Assembly (NCBI GenBank): GCA_947302485.1
Contig: CAMYVO010000009.1
Span: 1-35,776, forward strand
Direction: 5' to 3'
Length of the DNA: 35,776 nucleotides
DNA from: an uncultured Clostridium sp.
GTDB lineage: Bacteria; Bacillota; Clostridia; TANB77; CAG-508
Shown here: piece by piece, positions 17,913-24,639 of the stretch
Layout of the letters: each line of letters opens with the position of its first letter
How positions within the stretch are numbered: the first letter of the stretch is position 1
The notes under the pieces: model-generated
What the model saw: the letters and a program-made list of their open reading frames with translations, nothing else
Told to the model about the DNA's origin: nothing
Database searches by the model: none
Made by a program: the position numbers and the translations under genes

Positions 17913-18889
17913 TCATATAGACAATAAATATTCTGTAAGACAATCTATAAGTACATCTCTTGTTTCAATTTGGTTGATTTCTTGTCTTACTTTAGATGCT
18001 TCTGGAAGTTTTTTTATGTAGTGGTTTATATGTTTTCGTATTTCATGAACCGCTATCCATTCTCCCTTTTCTTCTACTAAAAAATTAATATGTTTTTTTA
18101 TAATCTCTAACCTTTGACTTGGAAGCATTTCGGGTAGTATTTCTCCATTTTCAAAGTATTTTAAAATTCTATCAAAAATCCATGGATTGCCAATTGAACC
18201 TCTTCCTATCATAATTCCATCTACACCCGTTTGCTCAAACATTCTTTTAGCAGATTGTTCGTCAATAATATCACCGTTTCCAATAACAGGTATACTTACA
18301 TTTTCCTTTACTTTTTTTATTATTTTTAAATCAGATTTTCCGTGAATAAAACTGACTTCTTGTTCTTGCATGTATAGTAATCATACTTACTCCGGCATCT
18401 TCTAACATCTTTGCTGCCTCTACTGCTACTATATTTTCCTCATTCCATCCTGAACGCAATTTTACTGTTACAGGAACTTTTGATACTTTAACTACTTCAC
18501 TTACAATATTACTTGCTAAATCTAAGTCTAATAAAAGCTTACTACCATCACCGTTTTTTACAACCTTAGGTGCAGGGCAACCCATATTAATATCTATAAT
18601 ATCTGCAATATCACTGATCAAACTCGCTGCATATTTCATCGACTCTACATCGCTTCCAAAAATTTGCATAGATATTGGTTTTTTTTCACCATATGTATTT
18701 AGTAACTTTTTTGTTTTTTCATCATTATGCATAATTGCGCGACTACTTACCATTTCTGTACAAACAAGTCCGTGCGCCAAAATCCTTACAGATTAATCTA
18801 AAAGGCCTATCTGTTACTCCTGCCATTGGTGCAAGTATTAAATTATTTTCTAACATTACATTTCCAATTTTTAGTGGTTTTATATACAT
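17913..18889 (-). CDS. dus: tRNA-dihydrouridine synthase (DusB-like), two CGGA shifts
   Basis: This FMN-dependent enzyme reduces uridine to dihydrouridine in tRNA. Motifs in order are PMAGVTDRPFR (FMN site), VCTEMVSSRA, INMGCPAPKV with the catalytic Cys, ITIHARTR, VIGNGDI and IMIGRGSIGNPWIF. The gene lies in three frames. The first CGGA (codon 40) joins CKDFGA to GLVCTEM, and the second (codon 183) joins RSQFYS to GKSDLKII. Both are places where family members have a Gly-containing conserved segment of exactly that spacing. Reading both as single glycines gives 324 residues, the usual length. The start is the ATG at 18889 behind TAGGAGTAAAA. Without recoding the gene would make a 48-residue peptide, so recoding or two independent mutations must be assumed. 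Confidence 0.9.
18339..18342 (-). other. CGGA recoding site 2 (dus codon 183)
   Basis: The minus strand reads TAT-TCA-CGGA-AAA. The zero frame is CGG AAA ATC TGA. The +1 frame reads GKSDLKIIKKVK, the expected continuation of the (F/M)YSGKxDW-like motif. Confidence 0.85.
18769..18772 (-). other. CGGA recoding site 3 (dus codon 40)
   Basis: The minus strand reads GGC-GCA-CGGA-CTT. The zero frame stops nine codons later at TAG. The +1 frame gives the conserved FGAGLVCTEMVS. Confidence 0.85.
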
Positions 18890-18921
18890 TTTTACTCCTA
18901 TTTAGGTGATAAACAAATAGA

Positions 18922-18948
18922 GCCAAAAAGGGTCTAACCCTTTTTGGC
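18922..18948. repeat. Palindromic intergenic repeat, CCAAAAAGGG family, copy 3
   Basis: Perfect 12-bp arms GCCAAAAAGGGT / ACCCTTTTTGGC enclose a 3-base loop, between the HD gene and dus. It could terminate HD-gene transcription. Confidence 0.75.
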
Positions 18949-18968
18949 CCCACTTTTTGTTATTCCTT

Positions 18969-19547
18969 TTATTTTCCCAAAAAAATATAATTATACAAAA
19001 CTTGTATTAAATCTACTACTTTTTCATCATATATTTTTTTACTTACATCAAAATATAATAAATTATTTCTAAGAACTGTTAAAAGTTTAAGTGTAGAATC
19101 TATTCTGTGTTTATGATTTATGCAATTTTTCCACCTTTCTACACCTATTAAAGAAATTTTATCAGCATCTTTTAGAACATGTCCTTCAAGTGTTGTTGGC
19201 ATCATATTCCATCTGTGATGGATAATAGCATCTGAACAAGCTTTAATAAATTTTTTATTATATCCTTCTTTTTCTAATTCTTTTTTTAGTAATTCTACAC
19301 TATATTTTTCATATCCTTCTTCTGTTACGGTTCTTCCTGCATCATGGTAGTATGCTGCTACAACACACACCTCTATATCAATTTTAGTATCGTCTGGCAA
19401 TCCTCCTATTATATCTATCATATTATCTATTACATCTGTTAAGTGCTCATAACTATGACCTTTATCTTTAATTTGTTTACTTAACTTGATAGCTTTAGTA
19501 ATTATAACTTTATGCTTTTTTCTAATTTGCTCTTCATTAATATACAT
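18969..19547 (-). CDS. HD-domain metal-dependent phosphohydrolase
   Basis: The 192-residue protein has the HD signature: GHSYEHLTDV (first His), VVAAYYHDAGR (HD pair), IIHHRWN, and LKDADKISLIG (distal Asp). This is the YfbR/YqeK-like small HD pattern of nucleotide or phosphate-ester hydrolases; the substrate is not deducible. The ATG start at 19547 has only weak ribosome-binding sequence upstream, and a palindrome separates it from rodA. It shares orientation with the minD-minE-rodA operon and may be read through from it. Confidence 0.8.
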   Translation of the reverse strand: MYINEEQIRKKHKVIITKAIKLSKQIKDKGHSYEHLTDVIDNMIDIIGGLPDDTKIDIEVCVVAAYYHDAGRTVTEEGYEKYSVELLKKELEKEGYNKKFIKACSDAIIHHRWNMMPTTLEGHVLKDADKISLIGVERWKNCINHKHRIDSTLKLLTVLRNNLLYFDVSKKIYDEKVVDLIQVLYNYIFLGK

Positions 19548-19559
19548 TATTTATTAAAT

Positions 19560-19588
19560 TTGCCAAAATGCTCCGTCCCTTTTGGCAA
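19560..19588. repeat. Palindromic repeat TTGCCAAAA / TTTTGGCAA
   Basis: 9-bp perfect arms with an 11-base loop containing CTCCGTCCC, a shortened relative of the large palindrome at 17811. It lies between rodA and the HD gene. Confidence 0.65.
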
Positions 19589-19603
19589 TTCCTTTCTTTT
19601 TTA

Positions 19604-20713
19604 TTAGTCTACAAATATTGTTTTTTGTCTTCTACTACTAATATTTAATATTATACCTATACAAATAAAGTTTGTGACAAGAGAACTTCCTCCATAACTA
19701 ACAAATGGAAGTGGTACTCCTGTAATTGGTAATAACCCCATTGTCATACCTATATTTTCTATCATATGGAATAAAAATATTCCACAAATTCCTATTGCGA
19801 TATATGATCCTAAGTCATCTTTAGCTGTTTTTGCAACATATACTGTTTTAGTAATTAATACTACATATAATATAATTACTGCTCCTGCAATGATAAATCC
19901 CATCTCTTCACCAATTACTGAAAATATAAAGTCAGTTGATTTTGGATAAAGAAATCCTAGTTGTGTTTGATTTCCTTTTAATAGTCCCATTCCAAAAATC
20001 TGCCCAGATCCAATCGCAAGTTTAGACTGTATAATATTATATCCAGCTCCTCTAGGATCTAAACCTGGATTTAAAAAAACATCAATTCTGTTTTTAGCAT
20101 GATCAGGAAGAACAAAGAAATATAAAATAGGAATTAATATTATAACTAAAAGAGCTGCTGCTATTATATATCTTCTATCAATTCCAGCTACAAATAGCAT
20201 AAGTACTGTTGCAATAATAAATGCAACAGCAGTACCTATATCTGGTTGAATTGCAATTAATCCAAGCGGAACTCCTAGTACTAGAAATATTATAAGTAAT
20301 TTTGTGAATCTATTAATTTCTCTAGAATCTCTTTCTTGAATTTTTACTATAACATAAGCTAGAAATAAAATAACAAATACTTTTGCAAGTTCACTTGGTT
20401 GAAATGTAAGTGTAGATGAAAACTGAAACCAACTTCTTGCTCCGTTAATTGGAGGAGTAAATAATACTCCAATTAATAAAACAATAAAAAACCCATAAAA
20501 AATAGGTGAAATTTTTGCAATTGTATTATAATCTACAAAAAATACGATAAGCATTATTGGTATACTAATAGCTGTCCATATAATCTGTTTATTAAAATCA
20601 TCATAATTATTATCTTGAGTAGCAGAAAATAACGCTACTAATCCTATTATTAGTAGCATTATACAACATATTAAAATACTCCATTCAACGTTTTTAAGAA
20701 TTCTTTTTTTCAT
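19604..20713 (-). CDS. rodA: Rod-shape SEDS glycosyltransferase RodA
   Basis: This is a polytopic SEDS-family peptidoglycan polymerase that acts with a class B PBP in lateral wall synthesis. The 369-residue length is typical, with about ten hydrophobic segments. The motifs are PPINGARSWF, FQPSELAKVFVILFLA, IAIQPDIGTA, GGSGQ-type loop GSGQIFGMGLLKGNQTQLGFLYP, and ITGVPLPFVSYGGSS near the C-terminus. It starts at the ATG behind ATAGAGGATTTAATT, 18 bases after the minE stop, so it is co-transcribed as minD-minE-rodA. SpoVE/FtsW are the alternatives; the gene context with min genes favours RodA. Confidence 0.88.
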   Translation of the reverse strand: MKKRILKNVEWSILICCIMLLIIGLVALFSATQDNNYDDFNKQIIWTAISIPIMLIVFFVDYNTIAKISPIFYGFFIVLLIGVLFTPPINGARSWFQFSSTLTFQPSELAKVFVILFLAYVIVKIQERDSREINRFTKLLIIFLVLGVPLGLIAIQPDIGTAVAFIIATVLMLFVAGIDRRYIIAAALLVIILIPILYFFVLPDHAKNRIDVFLNPGLDPRGAGYNIIQSKLAIGSGQIFGMGLLKGNQTQLGFLYPKSTDFIFSVIGEEMGFIIAGAVIILYVVLITKTVYVAKTAKDDLGSYIAIGICGIFLFHMIENIGMTMGLLPITGVPLPFVSYGGSSLVTNFICIGIILNISSRRQKTIFVD

Positions 20714-20731
20714 AATTAAATCCTCTATAGA

Positions 20732-21307
20732 TTATATTTTATCCTCTTGTTTTTGACTATTATCCTCTTCTTGTTTTGAGTTTTCTTCAACTTCCTCTTT
20801 GGCTTGCTGATCTTTATCTGTTTTATCTTCATCTTCTTTTTGTACGTTATTATCTTCTATTTTTTTATCTTCTATCTCTTCTTTTTTTTCTTCTATATTT
20901 TTCTCAACATTCTCTTCTATATTTTCTTCTTTTTTATTATTTTCATTCAATTCTTCTTTTGTATCTTTATCTTTATCTTTATTAGATTCTTGTCTTACTC
21001 CTTTTTTTGCCTCTTCCTTAATACTAATAATTGGTATATTAGCATATAAAGCAGGAGCACCAGTTGTACCATCTTCATTTGTTTTATTTGCAAGTCTTAC
21101 ATCTATTTCATTTTCATCTACATCTATATACTTTTTAATAACTTCAATAATTTCTTGCTTCATTAAATCTAAGAAATCTGCTGATACATTTGCCCTATCT
21201 TGCATTAAAACTAGATGTAGTCTTTCTTTTGCTGCATCTTTTGAATGATTTTTTTCTTTATCTTCTTTTCCGAATTTTTTAAAAAAATTTATAATACTTT
21301 CGAACAT
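20732..21307 (-). CDS. minE: MinE topological specificity factor with long charged C-terminal tail
   Basis: Residues 1-~95 match MinE: an amphipathic N-terminal helix (MFESIINFFKKFG), AKERLHLVLMQDRA, DLMKQEIIEVIKKYIDVD and the IDVRL strand. MinE stimulates the MinD ATPase and releases MinD from the membrane, giving the pattern that places the division septum. Family members are usually about 85-100 residues. This one carries about 95 further residues made almost only of E, K, D, N and Q (for example EENIEENVEKNIEEKKEE). The ATG start is behind AAGGTGTAATT, and the gene lies 44 bases after minD. No minC gene is adjacent. Confidence 0.88.
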   Translation of the reverse strand: MFESIINFFKKFGKEDKEKNHSKDAAKERLHLVLMQDRANVSADFLDLMKQEIIEVIKKYIDVDENEIDVRLANKTNEDGTTGAPALYANIPIISIKEEAKKGVRQESNKDKDKDTKEELNENNKKEENIEENVEKNIEEKKEEIEDKKIEDNNVQKEDEDKTDKDQQAKEEVEENSKQEEDNSQKQEDKI

Positions 21308-21351
21308 AATTACACCTTACTTTCAATCAATATTTTTTGTCTAGTTTTTAA

Positions 21352-22146
21352 TTATTTTCTTCGAAAGAACTTCTTTATTTTTGCAAAAAATCCTTTTTCT
21401 CTTCCAGGAATTGTTACTTCAATATTCTCTCCTAAAACTCTTTTTGCAATTTCAAGATATGCTTTTCCTGAAGGTGCTCTTTTGTTTGAAATAACTGGTT
21501 CTCCCTTATTAGTTTGAGTAATAATATATTCATCATCTGGAACTACTCCTATTAAATCTATAGAAAGTAAATCTACTATATCGTCTACATCCATCATCTC
21601 TCCTTTTCTTACCATACTTGGTCTTAAACGGTTTACAACTAATTCTGGATTTTTGATTTCAGATGATTCTAATAGTCCAATAATTCTATCCGCATCACGA
21701 ATAGCAGATATTTCAGCTGTTGTAACAACTATTGCTCTATCTGCTCCTGCAATAGCATTTTTAAATCCTTGCTCAATTCCTGCTGGACAATCAATTAAAA
21801 TATAGTCAAATTCTTCTTTTAATTTGGAGGTTAAATTTTTCATTTGTTCTTCATTTACTGCGCTTTTATCTCTTGTTTGTGCAGCTGGTAATAAATATAA
21901 ATCCTGAAATCTTTTATCTTTTATTAAAGCTTGTCTTAATTTACATTTTTCTTCTACAACATCAACAATATCGTATACTATTCTATTCTCAAGTCCCATT
22001 ACAACATCTAAATTACGAAGTCCTATATCTGTATCTATTAATGCTACTTTTTTTCCTTCTAATGCAAGTGATGCTCCTAAATTTGCTGTTGTTGTTGTCT
22101 TTCCAACTCCACCTTTTCCTGATGTAATAACTATTACTTCTCCCAT
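21352..22146 (-). CDS. minD: Septum site-determining ATPase MinD
   Basis: This is a membrane-associated ParA-type ATPase of the division-site selection system. The 264-residue protein has the deviant Walker A GKGGVGKTTTTANLG at residues 10-24, the switch region DTDIGLRNLDVVMGLENR, DYILIDCPAGIE (Walker B) and the MinD C-terminal amphipathic targeting helix FFAKIKKFFRRK. It is the first gene of minD-minE-rodA, with the ATG behind AAGGAGGAAAAATAA. Confidence 0.96.
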   Translation of the reverse strand: MGEVIVITSGKGGVGKTTTTANLGASLALEGKKVALIDTDIGLRNLDVVMGLENRIVYDIVDVVEEKCKLRQALIKDKRFQDLYLLPAAQTRDKSAVNEEQMKNLTSKLKEEFDYILIDCPAGIEQGFKNAIAGADRAIVVTTAEISAIRDADRIIGLLESSEIKNPELVVNRLRPSMVRKGEMMDVDDIVDLLSIDLIGVVPDDEYIITQTNKGEPVISNKRAPSGKAYLEIAKRVLGENIEVTIPGREKGFFAKIKKFFRRK

Positions 22147-22208
22147 TTATTTTTCCTCCTTGTAATAATTTATAAATAATCATTTTATAAACAACATTTA
22201 ACATTAAT

Positions 22209-22237
22209 ATATTATCTTGATTTTCATCAAAAGTCAA
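22209..22237 (-). promoter_or_regulatory. Promoter of minD-minE-rodA
   Basis: The minus strand shows TTGACT (22237-22232), a 17-base spacer and TAATAT (22214-22209), about 60 bases upstream of the minD start. Confidence 0.5.
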
Positions 22238-22296
22238 TGAATATAAACCAAAAAATTTTATTATATTACATTTATATTACATTTTTAAAATAAATA

Positions 22297-22325
22297 TTGA
22301 ATGTTTTACAATTGTGTTGTAGAAT
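22297..22325 (+). promoter_or_regulatory. Promoter of first pilin-like gene
   Basis: TTGAAT, a 17-base spacer and TAGAAT, about 75 bases upstream of the gene at 22402. The region is very AT-rich, so other matches are possible. Confidence 0.45.
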
Positions 22326-22401
22326 AATTTTAGAATATTAATTATTTTGTCATTAATATTATAAATTTTATAAATATTATAATACAAAGGAGGATTTTAT
22401 T

Positions 22402-22812
22402 ATGGAGAACGCTTCAAAAGCTTTACTAATTGCAGGTGCTATTTTAATAGTTATTTTATTAATTGGTATTGGTATGCTTATTTATTCTAAATCAACAGGT
22501 GTTGTTGATGTTGCTACAAATGCTATGAACTCTCAAGAAATTCAAGCATTTAATAGTTCTTTTATTTCATATGAAGGAAGTCAAAAAGGATCTACAGTTA
22601 GAGCTTTGATTTCAGCTATAATAGCTAATAATGGAACTCATACAAGTGATGAATCTAAGCAAATTTCTCTTGTAACTGGAGCAGGTGCTGGAACTAAAGA
22701 TGCTAATGATATGGCAACTTATAGTTCAGGTATAAATACTCAGCAAACATACACAGTTACATTAGGCTATAGTACTGCTGGATTAGTTAATACAGTCACA
22801 ATTTCAGAATAA
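22402..22812 (+). CDS. Small pilin-like single-pass membrane protein, copy 1
   Basis: The 136-residue product begins MENASKALLIAGAILIVILLIGIGMLI, a hydrophobic helix at residues 7-28, followed by an outside domain starting STGVVDVATNAMNSQEIQAFNSSFISYEGSQKGS. The hydrophobic N-terminus directly after a short polar leader recalls type IV pilin-like or pseudopilin helices, but I see no prepilin peptidase site and no cysteines. The ribosome binding site AAAGGAGGATTTTATT is strong. It has its own promoter and terminator. The paralog at 23112 shares almost the same first 35 codons and the EIQAFNS...YEG segment. Function is unknown; secretion and assembly on the cell surface is a guess. Confidence 0.7.
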   Translation: MENASKALLIAGAILIVILLIGIGMLIYSKSTGVVDVATNAMNSQEIQAFNSSFISYEGSQKGSTVRALISAIIANNGTHTSDESKQISLVTGAGAGTKDANDMATYSSGINTQQTYTVTLGYSTAGLVNTVTISE

Positions 22813-22859
22813 GATAATGAATATATAATAAATATATTTAATTGATATTATCTTTTAAT

Positions 22860-22901
22860 AAATCTAAAAAACTGCACATTTTAGTGCAGTTTTTTAGATT
22901 T
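22860..22901. terminator. Terminator after pilin-like copy 1
   Basis: 18-bp perfect stem (AAATCTAAAAAACTGCAC / GTGCAGTTTTTTAGATTT) with a 6-base loop, located 47 bases after the stop codon. Confidence 0.8.
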
Positions 22902-23019
22902 ATTATTTATAACTTGGAATAAAACATATTAAAATATTTTAATCTATCATCTCTTTGTTATTAACACTCATTTTTTATATCATTTATATTACAGATATAT
23001 ATCAATTTAATACAAATTA

Positions 23020-23048
23020 TTGCATATTTTTCTATTTTATATTAAAAT
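23020..23048 (+). promoter_or_regulatory. Promoter of second pilin-like gene
   Basis: TTGCAT, a 17-base spacer and TAAAAT, about 63 bases upstream of the start at 23112. It follows the terminator of copy 1, so the two copies appear to be separately transcribed. Confidence 0.45.
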
Positions 23049-23111
23049 ACATAGTAGAAATATAATTTTAATTTAATTAACAAATATTTTTATACAAAGG
23101 AGGATTTTATT

Positions 23112-23555
23112 ATGGAAAACGCTTCAAAAGCTTTACTAATTGCCGGCGCCATATTAATTGTTATCTTATTAATTGGTATTGGTATGCTTATTTATTCTAA
23201 ATCTACAGGTATAGTTGATACAGCTACAAATGCAATGAGTGATCAAGAAATTCAAGCATTTAATAGTCAATTTACACCATATGAAGGAATACAAACTGGA
23301 TCTAGTATTAGAAATTTAGTTTCAGTATTCGTTTCTGTTTTTGCTAATAAAGATACTAATGCCTATATAATTGTTTCTCCAAAAACAGGGGCCGCTTCTG
23401 TTTTATATGCTAGTGAAATTGGAGAAGCAGGTGAAATGGAATATACTAGTACAGTATCTGAAGTTACAACTAAAATAGATAATTCAAAAAAATATAATGT
23501 TCAATTATCTTATAATTCTGGATTAGTATATGGTATCAGAATCACAGAACAATAA
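23112..23555 (+). CDS. Small pilin-like single-pass membrane protein, copy 2
   Basis: The 147-residue paralog of the gene at 22402 has the same N-terminal helix (MENASKALLIAGAILIVILLI) and the same EIQAFNS...PYEG motif. Its C-terminal half has diverged (SVFVSVFANKDTNAYIIV..., LSYNSGLVYGIRITEQ). The DNA around the start, from the AAAGGAGGATTTTATT site through about codon 35, is nearly identical between copies, while the third positions further on differ. This suggests recent duplication or gene conversion of the 5' end, or strong selection on the export signal. It has its own terminator. Function is unknown. Confidence 0.7.
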   Translation: MENASKALLIAGAILIVILLIGIGMLIYSKSTGIVDTATNAMSDQEIQAFNSQFTPYEGIQTGSSIRNLVSVFVSVFANKDTNAYIIVSPKTGAASVLYASEIGEAGEMEYTSTVSEVTTKIDNSKKYNVQLSYNSGLVYGIRITEQ

Positions 23556-23579
23556 TATTTTAAAGATTTATATTTATAA

Positions 23580-23619
23580 AACTCAAAAATTAAACTTATT
23601 TAATTTTTGAGTTTTTTTA
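23580..23619 (+). terminator. Terminator after pilin-like copy 2
   Basis: AACTCAAAAATTAA, a short loop, TTAATTTTTGAGTT and a run of Ts, 25 bases after the stop. Confidence 0.85.
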
Positions 23620-23653
23620 TATCTTTTTATTCCATTCAAATATGTATTTTCCC

Positions 23654-23682
23654 TTGACATTCAATTAATTTGGACATATACT
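23654..23682 (+). promoter_or_regulatory. Strong sigma-A promoter of the por operon
   Basis: A perfect TTGACA, a 17-base spacer and TATACT, 49 bases upstream of the first por gene. It is the best promoter match in the window and fits a highly expressed catabolic operon. Confidence 0.8.
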
Positions 23683-23731
23683 TTAGATGTTAAATGTTAA
23701 TAAAAAATAAAATCAGAGAGGAGTAATATGA

Positions 23732-24313
23732 ATGAAAGACTTAATAGAAATTAGATGGCACGGTCGTGGTGGTCAAGGTGCAAAAACAGCTTCACTATTG
23801 CTTGCAGATGCTGCTTTTAATACTGGTAAATACATTCAAGGATTTCCTGAATACGGGCCAGAACGTATGGGCGCACCTATAACTGCATACAACCGTATTA
23901 GTACAAAAGCAATTACAATCCATAGCAATATTTATGAGCCAGATTATGTAGTTGTTGTTGATGATACTTTACTTGAAAGTGTTGATGTTACTGCAGGATT
24001 AAAAGAAGATGGCGCAATTATTATTAATACAACAAAAGATGCGGAATATCTAAAAAAAGTATTAAATAATTATTCTGGAAATATTTATGTTCTAGATGCA
24101 AAGAAAATATCTTTAGAAGCACTTGGAAAATATTTTCCAAATACACCAATGCTCGCTGCAATTGTTAAAGTAAGCCAAATTATGACTGATGAAGAACTTT
24201 TAGCTGATATGGAGGGTTCTTTTAAACATAAATTTGCAAAAAAACCTGAAGTAATTGAGGGAAATATGAAAGCATTAGAACTTGCTCTAAAAGAGGTTAA
24301 AAAAATAAACTAA
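23732..24313 (+). CDS. porC: Pyruvate/2-oxoacid:ferredoxin oxidoreductase gamma subunit
   Basis: This is the gamma subunit of the four-subunit enzyme that oxidises pyruvate (or a related 2-oxoacid) with CoA to acyl-CoA and CO2, reducing ferredoxin. The 193-residue protein has the family N-terminus IRWHGRGGQGAKTASLLLADAA and GFPEYGPERMGAPITAYNRIS. The start is the second of two close ATGs; the one four bases upstream (out of frame) closes after eight codons, and GAGAGGAG is well placed for the second. It is the first gene of the operon por gamma-delta-alpha-beta. Confidence 0.92.
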   Translation: MKDLIEIRWHGRGGQGAKTASLLLADAAFNTGKYIQGFPEYGPERMGAPITAYNRISTKAITIHSNIYEPDYVVVVDDTLLESVDVTAGLKEDGAIIINTTKDAEYLKKVLNNYSGNIYVLDAKKISLEALGKYFPNTPMLAAIVKVSQIMTDEELLADMEGSFKHKFAKKPEVIEGNMKALELALKEVKKIN

Positions 24314-24332
24314 GAAGAAAGGAAGGATTTTC

Positions 24333-24620
24333 ATGGAAATTACACCTAATACTCCTGCAGAGAAAATGACAATTGGTGGTAACATTTATGAGGCTGCAAA
24401 TGCTAAAGAATTTAAGACTGGTGACTGGCGTTCAGTTAAACCAATTTTTTTAAGTGAAAAATGTAAACAATGTGGATTATGTTTTCCAGTATGTCCTGAT
24501 GATGCTATACCAGTTAATAAAGAACAAAAAAGAGAAAATTTTAATTATGATTATTGCAAAGGATGTGGAGTTTGTGCAAAAGTCTGCCCATTTAATGCAA
24601 TAGAGATGAAAAGTGAATAA
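24333..24620 (+). CDS. porD: Pyruvate/2-oxoacid:ferredoxin oxidoreductase delta subunit (2x[4Fe-4S])
   Basis: The 95-residue ferredoxin-like subunit relays electrons from the thiamine site to free ferredoxin. Two cluster motifs are seen: CKQCGLCFPVCP and CKGCGVCAKVCP. The start is the ATG behind AAGAAAGGAAGGATTTTC. It lies 19 bases downstream of porC. The next gene's ribosome binding site overlaps the region just after its stop. Confidence 0.93.
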   Translation: MEITPNTPAEKMTIGGNIYEAANAKEFKTGDWRSVKPIFLSEKCKQCGLCFPVCPDDAIPVNKEQKRENFNYDYCKGCGVCAKVCPFNAIEMKSE

Positions 24621-24639
24621 ATTTAAGGAGGAAAGAAAA

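Noticed and set aside
17794-17943. N-terminal extension of the GerS-like gene through the palindrome
   Set aside because: The extension translates both arms of the inverted repeat and lacks a ribosome binding site; a strong AGGAGG precedes the ATG at 17793.
1209-18772. Reading the split ATPase, dus and accessory genes as ordinary pseudogenes or random sequencing indels
   Set aside because: All six breaks are the same word and direction (+1 at CGGA), affect otherwise undamaged genes, and restore exact family length. This is kept as the null hypothesis to test but is not the best reading.
1209-18772. Simple reassignment of CGG to another amino acid
   Set aside because: A reassigned triplet would keep the zero frame, but the zero frame hits a stop 3-13 codons after each CGG and the conserved sequence resumes in the +1 frame.
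20776-21049. Two plus-strand hydrophobic ORFs inside minE
   Set aside because: They are complements of the E/K-rich tail (poly-L/F by strand symmetry), not membrane proteins.
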